Shown one piece after another: positions 48,553-62,956 of a DNA stretch of 64,000 nucleotides. Under the pieces are notes generated by a model. That model had not been told where the DNA came from, searched no databases, and saw only the letters and a program-made list of their open reading frames with translations. The position numbers and the translations under genes are program-made. The stretch is from Rallus limicola (Eukaryota > Chordata > Aves > Gruiformes > Rallidae): assembly GCA_022605955.1 (NCBI GenBank), contig JAKCOZ010000015.1, forward strand, positions 7,383,287-7,447,286, read 5' to 3'. Numbering within the stretch: position 1 is the first letter of the stretch; every line of letters starts with the position of its first letter.

Positions 48553-48990
48553 TTTCCCTAAAAAAATCCATCAACAACCCAACAGAACGTCAAATGACAG
48601 ACACTAAGCACAGCAGTGCCACAATATACAGCCATGCGGACACTTCCAGGGAAAGAAAGCCTTTCTCTGACACAGCACCCTTCACTCCAGGTGCCCACAA
48701 GACCAGAGGAATCCTAAACCCTAGTATTTTTTGAAGCCTACCAAGCACTCACAAGGTAGTATTGCTGCTTCTACACCTTTGTCTGTAGACTTCAGCACCT
48801 CCCCGGGCTGTGCTCTGAATGCCAGTACAGAGCTCCCCCACAATGTGCGGGATGATGCTTCTCACCAAATCTTTCTTCCCCATCTTGTCATAGCTTAAGG
48901 TGGCATGAGCCATTTTAAATCAAAGACCCTGCTACATGAATCATCTGAATCAACCCCGTTACACCTAGCAGGTAAATTTGACTCCATTAC

Positions 48991-49018
48991 CTGTAAGCCA
49001 AGCTCTCCCCAATGCTTT
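48991..49018 (-). other. candidate 28-nt exon (minus strand)
   Basis: The minus-strand acceptor 'gtgcttccatcttgttgcag' is excellent and the donor is 'gcttacag|gtaatgg'. All three frames are open over so short a span (for example SIGESLAY), so coding cannot be judged. Confidence 0.25.
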
Positions 49019-52000
49019 CTGCAACAAGATGGAAGCACGAAAGGACTTTGGTCTTTTTTCTTCCCATTTTTACAACTTTTCTAATAAATGTTTTCTCTCA
49101 AGGAAAGTATTGTCCAGCATATAAACTGTTTCAGTGTGATAGAATATTTTGAATATTTGTTCTTCCTCCTCTGACTCACCATCAGCACATCTAGAGGGGT
49201 TTGGTGCAAGATGACAATGTGAACAGAGTCCAAGAGCTGCTACTTCTGACAGAAGGCAATGAACACAACGGTACAGCTTAAAGCAACAGTCTGGGCATGA
49301 AAGCCTACAGCTATCAGTCCTCTGTAAGACAGCTCAACCAATCAAACACTCCTGCTTTCATTCGTGGTTCTCCGAAACGCAAACGCACACTGTGGCACCT
49401 GTCAAACCCCCAGGATGTATCCGCATTGGTACCAAGAATTCTTTTAAGAACCAGTTACACACACATTAAGTTTCAATGGAGAAAGGCATTGTGTGTCAGC
49501 TCCATCTGCTGCAAAGCAATGGAAAGGTAACAGATACAACTCAGTTATTTAATTTTCAAAACTACCATCCTAAGTTCCCTCCAAGATGAGCATCAATGGC
49601 AAACTTTTGTTTCCTAATGAGAATTACTTAGAGCTGTATGAAATTCATACAGACTGGACAGATGTTTGCTGTATCGTCCATAATACAGGCAGGATAGTTC
49701 ATTTGCTACTGCGACACCACAGAACAGGGAGATGTTCAATGTAGGGATCTAACGTCACTTGGAGGATTTATAGGAGGAAGGTGTTACTTTTCCACTACTG
49801 CTAGGAGGAAATGCGACAAAACAATAGCCTAGGCTTTTGTTTGTGGAAATCAGAACAGAAATTACAGCTCCTCTTCTGCAGGCTGGGTTAAGGCCACTTG
49901 CTCTTTCTCCTCGCATCATTATTAGCTAATACTTTTCACTGGCAACTGGAACAGAACATACTTTAAGAATCATATCGTCCTCCCTGAATTAAGAACTCAT
50001 AATTCATTTGTTTGCATTAAACTGACTGTATCTTTCCATCCTTCTATTGTTAATTATCCATTACCTAATAACTTCCTACATCCTTTCAGAGAGTAGATAA
50101 CAATTTTGCCACTAGCTAGGCAAAAAAAAAAAATAATTAAAATATCAGCTTTTATGAATCTCTTCTAATCCTAAACCTTTAGTATTGCCTTGCATTGGCT
50201 AAGAAACAGCAGTGGGATTTTTGTCCTCGAAGTTATAATTAAAATGCTCGTTACTGAACCACATTAAAAAACCTCCATAAAAGCCTCAGATGGGTAATGA
50301 CTTTGGCTAAGCATGACCGGTAAGAGATGTACACTGTTAGCAGAGGAATGAAAGGCCAGCTGCTATTCAGATCTGGAGAGGAGCATTTCCCTACATGTTT
50401 TTAGGAGAGGAAACTCATAGCACTCAACATTACACAATGGAGTAGAGTTTGGGTTTTGTATGCTACAGTTTCAATGGTCTAATGTAATTCAGAAGTGGGG
50501 TCACTGGTAGTGAGGCATAAGATAAAGAATTCCTTGCTGAGCATGGTCTGGGAACAGCTTTTCAGATGCATTAGCACTTAACATAAGCACATGTACAGAC
50601 AACATATGCATTCAAGAACAGACAGACAAGAGGATGAAGGTTAGGACAGTAGTACTGCTCCCTTTGTGTCAAGTCAGCCCATTCAACAGCCTACTGAACT
50701 CCCTAAAATGTAGATACCCTTAGTGTTTACCCCTGGCTTTTCAGCCTCCCTTGCTTAGCACATGTTCACACTACTTTTACTACAAAATTAATTCAGATAA
50801 ACAGGAAAGGAAAATATGTTAAGGCTCCACTCCTTTTGCCTACCACCAATATAAACCCATACACACAGTGGCATTTACTGAAACAGGAAATCAAATTATT
50901 ATTTTCAGTGCAATTGAGATACAGAGTAAAATGTATTTAAACACCTTAAGCACTCTCAAAGACTTCTTGGGGTCCTTTAGCTACTTGAGTCATTACACGT
51001 ATTTAATATTGTTACAGAAAAGAACTGCTTCTCAAAGGCTGTTTTGGATCTGCATTCACATATACCTACACACAAGCTTTTTTTTTTCTTCTATTCAGTT
51101 TAAATCTGAATATTTAACACTCAGAGCAGCATAGTATATTCTGCTGTCTCAGAACAGCCACGTTACCAGAACATACATACAGTTCCACAAGACCAAAGAA
51201 AGGTTTGGTCTTCAAGGAATAGAAACCATATATCTATAGAGGAAAACGTAACATTACTGTTTACTTCAGAATTTTTAAGGATAATTTGTAGTTACCATGA
51301 AGTGTAACCTAAGAGAAAGCAAGGGCATAAGACCTTATGCAAACCTCTTAAAATAAGCAATCAGCACTACAGAGCCAGGGCACAGATCCTGAGAACACGC
51401 AGCCTGGCCAGTTTATGCTGTCAGAACAGCAGCACTCTCTTCTTACGGAAACCCAGACTTCCAAAAGCTTGTCCATCATTGTTTCCTAACACTACTGCAG
51501 TGTAGGGAGACAGATTTAAACAACACATGCATCGCAGTGACAATGTTTAGGCATTGCAGGGATTGGATCACAAGAAAGCAGGTACATTCGCTGCCCTGAA
51601 GCGCTGAGAAATGACTCATCTGCTGAAGTAAAGACTTGAAAGAACCATCTCCCACATGTTCTTTCCATAAAGAGCCGAATCTCCATAAAATAGGGGTGTT
51701 ACACAGCAAGGGCAAGAGGAGCCAGAGTGATTCTGATCACGTTAGGGCTGGAGCTACATCCAAGACAGAACCAGCTGTTTAAATAACAGACTGAGCAAAG
51801 AGCAGCTCCCTCCCTGTAGACCACTTGTCCTCACCGTACGGCACACAAACAGCAAGCGCTTCCAGGCAGAGAGCTACTTCAGAAAATCAGTCTTGCCGTG
51901 ATAAAAATCTTCTAGTCAGGATCTGGGTGTTGTGGCAGACACCAGAGGCTTCAGGAAGCAGATTATTACCTTTGAATTGCTCTCTAGTTTTTTGTTTTAC

Positions 52001-55000
52001 AGTATAATGCAGCAGAAGTCCTGTACTCTGAAATTACGGCATTGGCATGACCCAGTCTGACCTCCTCTATTTTAATCAATTCATGAGCATGTCCAAGAAA
52101 AATTCCTCCAGCTCCGTGGCACAGGGATTATAAAGCAATTTAGCCAAGTAGTGGCTAAAGCATTCCAGTCTGCTTATCACTTAGCCATGGAATTTCAAAG
52201 TCCCTCCTCTTTGGATTCCGCCAAAATACTTCAGCAGATCACTCCTTGTTTTTCCAAACAGAATGCAAGAAAAACAAAAGAAGCTGGCAACTGGTTCATG
52301 GGCTACTCAATCACAATTATAAAGCCCATCAGTGCAACATGAGCACCCTTGTTTGATTGGTTTGGCTGTCTCAGATTATTTTTATTTTTTTCTTAAAAAA
52401 AAAGATAGGCAGTTACAACGAAAGACCAAGTAGCTACCAACTGTTGGTTCATTCAGCAGCTCTTCTCTTGGCCTGGATCAGTTCCTTATGTGAACTGCGC
52501 ACTACACTGAGCCTTATGGGAGAGTGGTGATAGTGCTTCCTAGAGGGTACATAAAAATGATCAGAAGTCTACTATTTCTTAAGAATCCAGATTTGGAAAA
52601 GTGACTTTTGCTGGGAGTTGCAAAGTAAGATGAATCTCAAAAAGCAGGTATAGCTCGGTTTAGAGTTCAAAGGTTTCTGCTGTCATTAAGTATGTGGTGT
52701 CTGACTAGATTCTCTTCAGCACCCCAATGCAATACACACCATATTTTCTTCCCCTCCACACTGCACATTGCTCAAGGCTGACACCTTTTTCCCAGATATC
52801 CTTACACATTTCTACAAGGCCTGCCCATAGGCTGTTCAATGATTCCAGTATCTCCACTGCAAAGGATGCTGCTGGAACACTTCTCTAAGAACTGGATCAC
52901 ACCTGCTGTATGCAGAGGAGCAATGCCAATTAATTCCCAATTACTTCAGGAAGCGCAGCATGTTTTAGTGACACAGGATTACAAACAACATCCTAGTTCA
53001 TAGCCACAGTAGACCCTGTTCTTTAAAGTCAAATACTCATTTAGTAACACTCAAACATCTTGCAGACGTTATCTTGATAGCATTTAGTCCTCTGTAGCCA
53101 TGTTTCAGAAAACTCCATTGTCGTTTTAGCAAGGCCCGCGTTGGTCAGGAGGTTATGGCCAGCAGTGCTTTTCCAAGCAGCACATTTCAAATCCAAAGGC
53201 AGCAGAAAGAGATTATGAAAAAAAAAAAATAAATTGAAGAGCCATAACATCTCAGGGAAGCCAAGTTTATCTCCGTGTATTCAGAGCACATATTAAATTA
53301 CAATGGGCATACTGAAAGCCTCATCTTCATTGCAGAGTGGAAACCTCCCTCAATTTATGCATCAGAGCTGAGGGGTTTATTAGAAAGCTAGTGATTTAAG
53401 TGACTTCTTGCTGCTCTTGCTGGATTTTTGATATTTGCCTGAGCACAAAGAGTTATACATTTCCCCCCCAAACTGAATAATGGTAAGTCATCTTAATTCA
53501 TGCACGTGACTGATTTACGGTATCTGGAAAGGAAGGATTTGATTGATTGAAGTTCAAGGCTCGTTTTAAGATGAGATATGCTCCAATCTTTATCACTTCT
53601 AAAGTTTTTGAGATTCAATTAAGTTTGACTCTATAACAAATGGCAGCACATGAAGAAATGGAAAGGCTGAAGATATCCAGCGAACATTCTCTAACTGCAC
53701 TCTTACAACACTTCAAAACGTAGTTCTTGAGTATATGACTCAGATAACAGCTTAGAATAAAGCTTGACTAAAATGAGGAGCAAGTCAGTTAATATTTATC
53801 TTCAAAAGACTTTTTTCTACTTGCATATGGTAGAGTGTGTCTAGTATTTAGTGCAGGTCTTAATTTTGGCTCTAATCTCTAAATGTTGTATACAGATATT
53901 GGTTCTTGCATTAAAATTCAGAGGAGGAATCTTATTCCCCCGATAAACTTAAGGATTATAAATAAATTACAGGGGTATCCCAAGTAATGTGCTTGATTTA
54001 ATCAACAAAAAGTTAATGAGGCCAAATTGATGATAGAAACTAGGCAAGACACTGACAGGTATTTACAGATATAATCAGCAGATCAGACTGGAATCAATGT
54101 GGAATTTCAGCAAGCAAGGGTGTGTGCTGTGGAGACAAATTAAAGCGCATTACTTTCTCCTCTTAACCTCAAGAGGAGACAGCTAATGATAGGGCAAAGC
54201 AAAGAGGCACAAAAGGTTAAAGCTTTCAGTTAGTAATTTCTACTGAAGAAGTCACAGAAACCTTTTTAGCCTTCACTGTGCTTCAAAATTGTAAAAAAAA
54301 AGCTTTCCTACGGCATTTGCTTCATCTTTGAAGTGAAGGCAAAATCTCCAGCTTCATTTACTGAAGAAGTGAGAAGTACAGTTCAAAATCATTTGATACA
54401 ACATCTGGTTGTTACAATTATCAAAAGTAATGATAAACCTTGTTCTCATGCTCCTGGCTCTCTACAGCAGTGGTGGCTACCACAACTTGAAGATAAACTA
54501 AAGAAATGGGTAACAAAACCACAAAACTGAAAGAGCCTCTACATTCTCATGTAGAACATGAGGATGTTGACGCTGCGGCTCCACCAGTTACACTTAATGT
54601 AGAATTAGGCAGGTGCTTTGCTGCAAGGCCCTTTGTCCTTTTCTGTCTTTCCCACAGGAAGCTCATTATTTGGAGGAAGTGACAGCAGGATGTCACTGCA
54701 TGTGCAGTCTGTAGTTGTGATAGGAAAGGAATTCTCCACTAACATACAAGATGTTCACTACATTCTAATTTTTTTTCAAAAGTCTCTGCCGTTTTTTCTG
54801 TGCAGCACTGTAAGGGTTCGTGCCTCTTGGTTTTGTTACTTAGGCCACAGAATTTTCCTCTTTTGTTTCCTCCCCAAATTTGTTAACAGCTCATTTTAAT
54901 TAAAAAAAACATAAAAATCTCCCATCACTAACATTTGGCTAATTAGAACCTCATTGACTACACAAAAGTTTTCATTCCTTGTGATCTTGATTTCAAACAG

Positions 55001-55775
55001 TACAAAAATATACTCCAGGAGAGATATGGACATGAACACAACTGAGCTGAAAACGTTAAAGACACAGTAATAAAGTCAACTGGTTTCCAAGATACCTTAT
55101 ACCCTGCAATGCTGGACTTAACAGGTTGTTGATCTAATCAATCATACATGCCAATTATTTTTTCCTTACATATAGAAAAGCTTAGAAAAGGATGTCCTTG
55201 TCTCGTTACCCTCCTGATTCCAAAAGGGACTGATGCAATGCTGACCTGTCACAGTTGTTAGTCTTGTGTGGGTAGCCATTTGTTTGAGTTGTAGAGAAAA
55301 ACAACCCGGAGTAAACAAAATCAGTCCTGAACTTGCTTAAAGCTTCAATTCACTTTTAAAGCCAAACAATATTGAAATATTCTCAAGTAGATTTTGGAAA
55401 AAAACATTTTTGTATATTTACAGAACATCAGGAAGCACAAAGAAAGTATTATAATTCTATGGTGTTTATTCTCATATCGCATCCCCCCAGATTTAGCCAG
55501 ATTTCCTGCGACTCCTAATAGAACAGAACAGTAGCAATTCAGAATTTACCCTGGAATAGCAAAATCATGAAGGAAATTAAAATTACTTCATCTACACAAA
55601 AGCACAATCCCGGGGCACTGCGAGCCCTCGCCTGACTGAAGCTGTGCACACGTGTTGCTCATTAAGCAAGGCTTATCTCACACCCGAGCCAAGGGGCCTG
55701 CTTGCAAACAAGGACAACTCCTTCAAGAATTGGGCATAAAAATTAGCGGCATTGAATTAATGTGAAACCACTTAC

Positions 55776-55818
55776 AAAGCTTTGTCTCCTCGAGATTGCA
55801 AATTCAACAACTGCCAGC
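55776..55818 (-). other. candidate 43-nt exon (minus strand)
   Basis: Minus-strand acceptor 'tagaattctcttgacag', donor 'aaagcttt|gtaagtgg'. After one leading base the frame reads LAVVEFAISRRQSF and ends in phase 0. A second frame (LLNLQSRGDKA) is open as well. The T before the donor is non-consensus. Confidence 0.25.
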
Positions 55819-56078
55819 CTGTCAAGAGAATTCTAGCGAGCACAATCAGCACTTAAACTCACATAAATTACAGCTGTCTATTTCCAGTGGAAATAATTTT
55901 AGATAAAATGCTTGCATATGCTAGTTTATCCACCTGGATAGCACCCGATTTCTAGCAAGACTTAATTCTACTTTTCACTAGAAAAAAAATAATAAAAAAT
56001 TGGAATCTCAGTAATTCAGAAGTCAACACATTACCTGATGTAAAAAAAAAAGCCATTAAGTCGCAAACATACAGCTAC

Positions 56079-56095
56079 CTGTGTTTACACAACTG
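56079..56095 (-). other. candidate 17-nt micro-exon (minus strand)
   Basis: A very strong minus-strand acceptor, 'ggctttttttctttcag', is followed by a CAG (a NAGNAG-type double acceptor giving 17 or 14 nt) and then the donor 'acacag|gtagctg'. It is too short to judge coding. Confidence 0.2.
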
Positions 56096-56275
56096 CTGAA
56101 AGAAAAAAAGCCAGCCTTTCTCCCTTTAATTCACCTCTCAGTACAACACTATTGTATTTCCTCACCAATGGAGCCTACGGAAACAATGTTAAGATGGGGG
56201 AAAAACACTTAGCTTAGTCCATGCAGAACATTTTGTCTGCAAAACTTAGCGGGAGTCATGGCTGTGGTGCAGTAC

Positions 56276-56309
56276 CTGAAGCTTTTGAGTCACAAAGCAT
56301 CTGATACAC
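56276..56309 (-). other. candidate 34-nt exon (minus strand)
   Basis: Minus-strand acceptor 'gttgaagaatcttttag', donor 'gcttcag|gtactgc'. Phase 0 reads VYQMLCDSKAS and leaves one base. The GTAC donor is weaker than usual and a second frame is open. Confidence 0.22.
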
Positions 56310-56358
56310 CTAAAAGATTCTTCAACATACTGCAGAGCACTTCAGAAAACTAAAAAGC

Positions 56359-56420
56359 ACAGAATCACAGACTTTTTTTTTGAAGACTGTCAGGTTGAAG
56401 AGATCCCCTCAACCATCTTT
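56359..56420 (-). mobile_element. possible CR1 3'-end relic
   Basis: 'gcacagaatcacaga', then a T run, then 'aggttgaagagatccc' resembles the reverse complement of an eroded CR1 terminus with an insertion. Similarity is weak and no further CR1 sequence follows. Confidence 0.35.
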
Positions 56421-59400
56421 CACCTACTAGATAGTGCTATCATGCAGTTACACATACACTGAGGCAATAATATGATTTTTGGATGGATTGCCTGAGAACT
56501 AGAACTCAATTAACTTGCTTCTTGACTAAAAGACCTACAGTATTACTCCCTTTTTTGTTCATCCAACAAAGGATGTGTGAAAACAGTGGAAGGTTTATGA
56601 AATAAGGCATTTGCTTCTCACATTAGCAATGTTAACTTTCTGAAATTTTAGGGAGGGAGGAACAGGGGGGACGACGACGTGGGGGATGGACAGGACCATC
56701 TACCCTTGTAGCTGCTCAATGCTAAAATGTTGCTCTGATTAACTATCAATACTAGACTGGCAAAGGGTTTTTTAAAATGTATTAGTAACTCTGCTTGATG
56801 AGTCAGAGACATAATTTGAAACACTTACACCAATTGTTAAGGTATACACTCAACCTGTTTTGAAAATCTGAAAGTTTTAAAGCACCTCAGATTGGGTACT
56901 TCAAAAAAATTAAGGCACTCAGTATCACCAGGAAATCTTAACAATCTCGTTGCAGTTTACAATCCATTTCCATAATCCCTTTCCCAAAAATCAAGTGCCT
57001 AAAATGCGACTACTGACACTGCCGAGTTATTTTGTTCTACTGAATGCAATTACACTTGAGGAAAGTGCCTCGCTACAGTGAGTTTGTTCCACTTAAGAGT
57101 AAAAAGAACACGATGTGAAAAGTTTTTGAAAACTCTTTTAGAGCTCAAATAACTCCCTGTCAGGTAAAGCACATACACAGTCATGTTCTGCGCTCTGTAA
57201 AGCCATGTGGTCTCCAATGCGATCAGCTCACAGAATACAAAGAGGGGACGGGCAGAGGCCCCATGGTGGCTTCAGATCTAATCCTGCCCTAAAAACAGCC
57301 ATGCAAAACTCTAGCTAACCTGGCTGCAACATCACCCCCTCCTCTTCCAACTCGGCAGATGTCTTGCAAACACCATCCAAACCTCTGTCCTTTTTCCTTG
57401 GCAAAGGGGAGGTCCCATAGAAGGCCGATGGGGAGAGATTGCCGTGAGCCATCAGCCCTCAGCCCTGAAGTTAAAGTTGTCGTGCAGAGAAAGAGCAATG
57501 TTTGAGTAAATTATTCTGGTCGTCATACAAGTTCTTGCAGCCCTTCCATGCCCTGCAGAGGCAAGTGGTACAGAAACAAGAGAGCAAATTGCTGATTCAT
57601 CATGAACCTTTCACTACCCATATCATCTGTGCTCACTCTGCATTGCAGAAGCATTTCTATCGCCTACGTGTCCCACGGCACTCCACAACACAGTGTGTTT
57701 TACCCTCAGTTCCTTTCAACAGAACTTCCACCACTTGTGAAATAGTGAACAGTATTTAATGTGTGCAATTTGGAGAGTTTACCTGTTTTTACTATCAGTC
57801 ACACACCTATCACGGCCTTTGAAGGAGCACTAAATTGTTTTTAGCAGCTTTTTTTGTTCCTCTCCCAATTACGATTAAGCTCTGTAACAGCACAAGACAA
57901 CACTGATGTTGCTGTGGATCTGAGAAAGGCCCTTCAATTGCCTGTCAGATTTATACGTAGCCAGAAAGGTAAATGACTGACAATCCTGAGGAGCTTCTGA
58001 CAGATGAGTTCTGAGCCACACAGGAGCTTGGCAGAAACACTTCGTGAGAAACCTGCTGAGCACTTTGGATTCTACCAACGACTGATTTCAGTAAGCCTTG
58101 CTAATTCTCCACGTCACTTCAGAAAAAACAATCTCTAAGGTATAACCCTAGTACAAAGACTGGGAAAAGAAAAAAGTCATTCTTACAGATAAACATGTAT
58201 TCCTCTGGCAAAAGGGCAGAACAGACGGACTAGTTGCATACAAATAGAAATGCTGGCACAAGATTTCAGAAATGGGTGATACAGGGCTAATTTGTTTTCA
58301 CCAACTCTAAGAATATCTGGAAAACACAATTACAGTTGTTTATTAATAGCAGCTTAATCTAATTCTAAGATGTTAGCAAGATATGTGTGTTGCTAAAGAG
58401 AAGGTCTGCTCAGAAAATATTACTCCCCTTTTAGGAACGCTCACACCCCAGTGCTTGCATCTCCAGCCTTCAGTACCTTCAAAGTTTTTGCTAAGGCTAG
58501 AACTTAAAATTTATTTATTTTAAATATCAAGTTCCAAAAATGTGGTTAAGGTTCTTAGTGAAGCACAGGAATAGGAGTTCAAGTCTCACAAGTGAGCCGT
58601 TGGGACTGAAAGCAGAAAATCTGCTCACTGCTGTGCTACCACTCTGTTCAGGTACCTCACCCTCACCGATATCTCATTGGGATGCTGATATGCCCATACA
58701 ATGCTCCTGAGATGTGGGCTCTCATCACCAAAATGAGCTGGACTTGCTGTGTTGCTCTACTCACAACCACCTTTTCTTCCAGATGATTGTTGTGGCAGAC
58801 TTCCTTCCTTGGTAGCCTTGGATTACACAGACAAGTATCTGCCATACTCAGCCTAGGAACTCACAGGACAAAAGCAAAACACAAAAGGAATGAAGGAAAG
58901 TAGTTATCCCAAAGTAGTCAGCGATTCAAAAATATTTATTAAGTGTGCATACACAGAGAGCATATGCTGTGTGCTAAAAACTTTCCCTTTTAGTGCCCAT
59001 ATTATTCAGAGCAGTGACCAAGAACTGACCACAAACGGAGCGCTGATTTCAGCACTCAGTTATATATCAAAGCCACCTCCTACTACTGGAAAAGTCTGTA
59101 TGCTACAGCACACTTCAAGGGATGCTAAATTGCACAGATTTTTAAGAATGTGTACTCCAAATAATATTTCACAATTTATGGGTTGGTTGGGGGCTTTTTC
59201 AGTTTTCAGTCATTCATTCTGTAAAAGTAGATACTTCACGCTTTTTCAGGGGGAAAAAAACCCTCAAACTCATCCCAATTGTAGAGTTATCTATTAAAGA
59301 TGACAGTGATAAAGTTTGGACAACTTGATGAGGGGATTGCTGTCCTTTCATCCCAAAATGCAGAGTGAAGTTATGTATTTTTAAAGCCACGGGCAACCCC

Positions 59401-60800
59401 TCAGCCAGCTCAGCTACCAGCAGCTGTTTCCATATATTTAATTTCCTCTAGCAGCAATAAAATTGATTTAAATTAACATCAAGAAACTCATGACATTCCA
59501 CTCCAGAGGGGCAGCCTGACATTTACGTAGAAATCTATGGGGGGAATTGTTTGTTTATTTGCAAAGTAGTATCAAATGATGATTTCACACATTTTAAGGA
59601 CTGATTAAGAGCTACAGAAAAGTCTTTACAGGATGATTCAAACCAGCAGCCAGAAAAAGGAAAGGCCTATTTACACATAGCTATTCAGAACACCAAGAAA
59701 TACTTTTCAACTTTAAAATCAGTTGTACAAGTCTGTCTGTCTGTCCTGAATTCCCTCAAGCCTGCACTTTGTGGGTTATCAGAGAGAAGACCGAGTCACA
59801 CAGGTAAAATAGATTTTACTGAGGTGAAACAAAGCCCAAAAATGCGCTTCCTGCTGGATGGCTGCTGACACAGTCCCTGCCGACCACCACCCGCCTAACA
59901 GCAGGTCCTTTGGCTCTCCACCCGGCACAGAGCCAGGCCAAGAGTCACATCTCTTTCCTGCTCTCAAGTCAGTCAGACAGTTGCTTTTCCACTTCACCTA
60001 ACGCACATTGTTACAAGAAGTTAGTCTCTTTGCATGACCCTGAGACACAGAACTTCCCATCTTCCACCTGTGACTGTTCTGAGAAGAATTTACAGTCACA
60101 GACTCATCTTTTGGTTCAGCTAAACATTTTTGCTCATGTTTTCTCCACAGTTGATACTTCAACTGACCTTTCTTTAGTTAGTTGTTTTTTGTTTTTTTTT
60201 AACTAAGCTCTCCCGTTTCTTTGCACATTTCTTAAGTTATGTGGTTGTTCACAGACCACCACACATTTTAGCAATACCCTTGGCACTTCTCAGTTCAGGA
60301 GCCACAAGAGCCACCTGCTTTTACACAGCATCGTTACTTACAGCTTACCCCACTCTGTACTTCATTTCTCCTCTAAAAAGCACACAACTGGAAAGGACCA
60401 AAGAACCTAAAGAGGACAGGTTTACCCCAGCAGTCTGATCAAGGACGTATTGTGCACAGGATGGCTGCTGGAACTAGGTCTGAGGTGCTCTGCGCCACTG
60501 GTGATGGCCAGAGGACCAGCTGCAGTCAAGTATCACACCAGGAGTATCACAGAGCAGGTGCCAGGAGGAGCTCAACTCAAACATATTTCATCTCACCTGT
60601 TTTACAGGCAGAAAAATCAGCAAAGGAATACCTAGGGAAATGGTTACTTAGATCTTTTGTCTTTAAGCCATTCATACTACAAACACATTAATCACACAAG
60701 GTCTGCAATGAAGAGAGCATCTTCCTGTTACTGAACCTTGAGACAGACTATCCTTGCAACCTTTGATACAACAGATTCTACACCGCAGATACACTCTTAC
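56421..60800. other. unique AT-rich sequence
   Basis: No gene is recognised. Contains (GTCT)4 at 59731 and a possible 24-nt minus-strand segment at 60349-60372 (acceptor 'cagttgtgtgcttttag', donor 'gtaagctg'). Confidence 0.45.
59731..59746 (+). repeat. (GTCT)4 microsatellite
   Basis: Four perfect GTCT units. Confidence 0.9.
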
Positions 60801-60841
60801 CTGTAACTGTCAAGTCACACTGATAAATATTGAAATTGCTT
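60801..60841 (-). other. candidate 41-nt exon (minus strand)
   Basis: Both ends are strong on the minus strand: acceptor 'aatgtggtttgttttag' and donor 'gttacag|gtaagagtg', a near-perfect U1 match. Only one of three frames is open; after one leading base it reads SNFNIYQCDLTVT and leaves one base. That single open frame with both signals makes it one of the best candidates here. No gene is recognised from the peptide. An alternative acceptor inside ('atatttatcag') would give 19 nt. Confidence 0.38.
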
Positions 60842-62956
60842 CTAAAACAAACCACATTTCCCACTGAAAACACATCTAGCTAATTACAAAGGACCATCAC
60901 ACCAATGGCTTCATAGCTCAACACGTGTGTGTTCGTCCTTACACCTGAGAATGCAAACTGCTTACAGCAATTTACCGGTTTTAATACGTGTAACAAAAGA
61001 GCTAGGCCTGAAAATTACATGGCATTCCCCAAATGGAAACCAACAAGAGTTTGTTGCAATACAACATTAAAACTCTTTCTGCTTATAAGGTGATGTATTA
61101 TTTTTTGTACTATGGGAAAGCCAAGGGAAAAAATAATCCAGATGATTTTTAATTGTTTCAGCCTGTTATCTAGAGTCATACTGCTTTTCTGCATCAACCT
61201 TTTCTCTGCACAGAGTTTCCTGCATTTCAGAGCGCTCCAAAATAGCTTCTGGATAAGTTTTCATTGTTATTGATAAACTATAAAGCTTCTGAAAACAAAT
61301 CCATCAAGGCAGTAACTTTTGCAACTGAGAAGCAGTGTAAAATGCTGGGATCTCACTTGGCTATGCCATTCCAGTACGGAAAAAAAACAACAGCTAAAGT
61401 GAGAGTCCAACACCACAATCCTAACTGATACTTCTGCTCATTAACCACACACATAAGCCCTGAGCTAATTTCCCTCAATGTGCTCTCTGTCCAGTTAACG
61501 AGAGACAGCACATTTGATTCCTGGCTTCCCACCTGCTTGCAGCTCCTTGCTGGACTTCATTCTGTGAGGCCAGCTGAACAATTTGGCAGAAAACAGCGCA
61601 CAGCATGGTCAGCATCCAGATTTGCTGGTGTTTTGCTGACGTTTTTGTGAGTGGGAAGATGATTTCTTCTCTTCAGAGTGGTGCTATCCCCTGGACTGAC
61701 CTTATTTGAGATACTTGCTTTTCATCTTCATTTGCCAGAAATAAAGGAAAGCAGCACGAGGCAAATTAACCACGGCGCCAAGGAGCTGCTACCCAGACAT
61801 CGGCGAAGAGCTACGCCAGCTTTTGCTCAGGGTAAGGCAAAAGCTGACCAGGATTTTCAGCAGGCAGAAACAGAAAAACACAGAGACCTTCCACCTATGC
61901 TCTGAAGAAACAGTTTAAGAGGCAGGATGGAGGAGTTGGACTGAAAGAACATTTCAGAAGGAGCACGGCTCTGCCTTTCGAGTCTCCTGCCACTGTGTTC
62001 ATCTGCTTAGCCTAATTTCAGGCTATCATAAAAATCTGGAACTGTCTTGGAGTAACTCATTTAGTGCTGAATAACAGAATTAATTCAGGGAAGAGTCTCA
62101 AAATAGATCTGATCAGTGCTCCAAGACTCTGATCGCCTGCAGGCTTCTATAAAGAACACGTGGTGCTGATTTCCACCACCACAGCCCTGAAGGCTGTAAT
62201 CAGAGAAACACACCCTGTGCAGCATTACTAGTGTCTACAGACATGCCAAGTCCAAGCAGACCCTTCCCTGAAGGCGTGGAATTTTTCAGGCAAGACACAC
62301 ATATACATCATTCTACCAGTCTTCAGTCAAACAGCGCACACCCCCTGCTACGACGTGATCTTAGGTCATTAGGAGTTCTATTAACATTTAGTTCTTAGAT
62401 AGTACCCAAAGTGGATCTGAAGTGACGTGCTTTCAGCTGCACCTACACACTGCTGAAATACTCAAAATTGAGTCTAGGAGACCAATTGGGCTCTTCACAG
62501 CATAGAGCAGTGATGCCACACACAGCCCAAGCCCACAGGAGACTCAGCAGATAAAAACAAGAGTGATAATCATTGGTTGAAGGGTGACCTCAACTACAGC
62601 TCGGTAAACACCCATGCCAGTGGACTGATTTTTAGTATGCAATAACTGATCAGGATCCTTTCAGCTTGCCAGCACATTGGCAGTCCTACCAGGAGGTAAA
62701 AAAAACCCAGGGAATAAAGTACAGGCATCTTACAGCAATCTTAACTACAGCAGCTTGTCATGTTCAGTTTAGTTGTTGTATATCAAAATATGCCACCAAC
62801 TTCCCTTGCACAGCCTTGAACTCAGGTCAATACCACACTAATTTGGGTTTCTGCTGGCAGAAAAAGCATTTCAGAGGATCTTTGATCACTTCCTACAGAT
62901 TTCTGGTTTTTCTGATATGGGATTGATTATTCGGGTTTTGTGAGCAGCCTGCATAC

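Larger units (their letters stand above)
48059..56358. other. unique AT-rich sequence
   Basis: No gene is recognised. Holds a purine-rich tract at 48164-48214, poly-G at 48542, poly-A runs at 50122-50133 and 53218-53229, and several short splice-bounded segments listed separately. Confidence 0.45.

Noticed and set aside
56015..56040. 'cagg-taatg' minus-strand donor at 56030
   Set aside because: It sits right after a long T tract and reads better as an acceptor, with no matching exon on either side.
58574..58590. tRNA B-box-like string 'gttcaagtctcac'
   Set aside because: No A box upstream and no acceptor-stem pairing visible.
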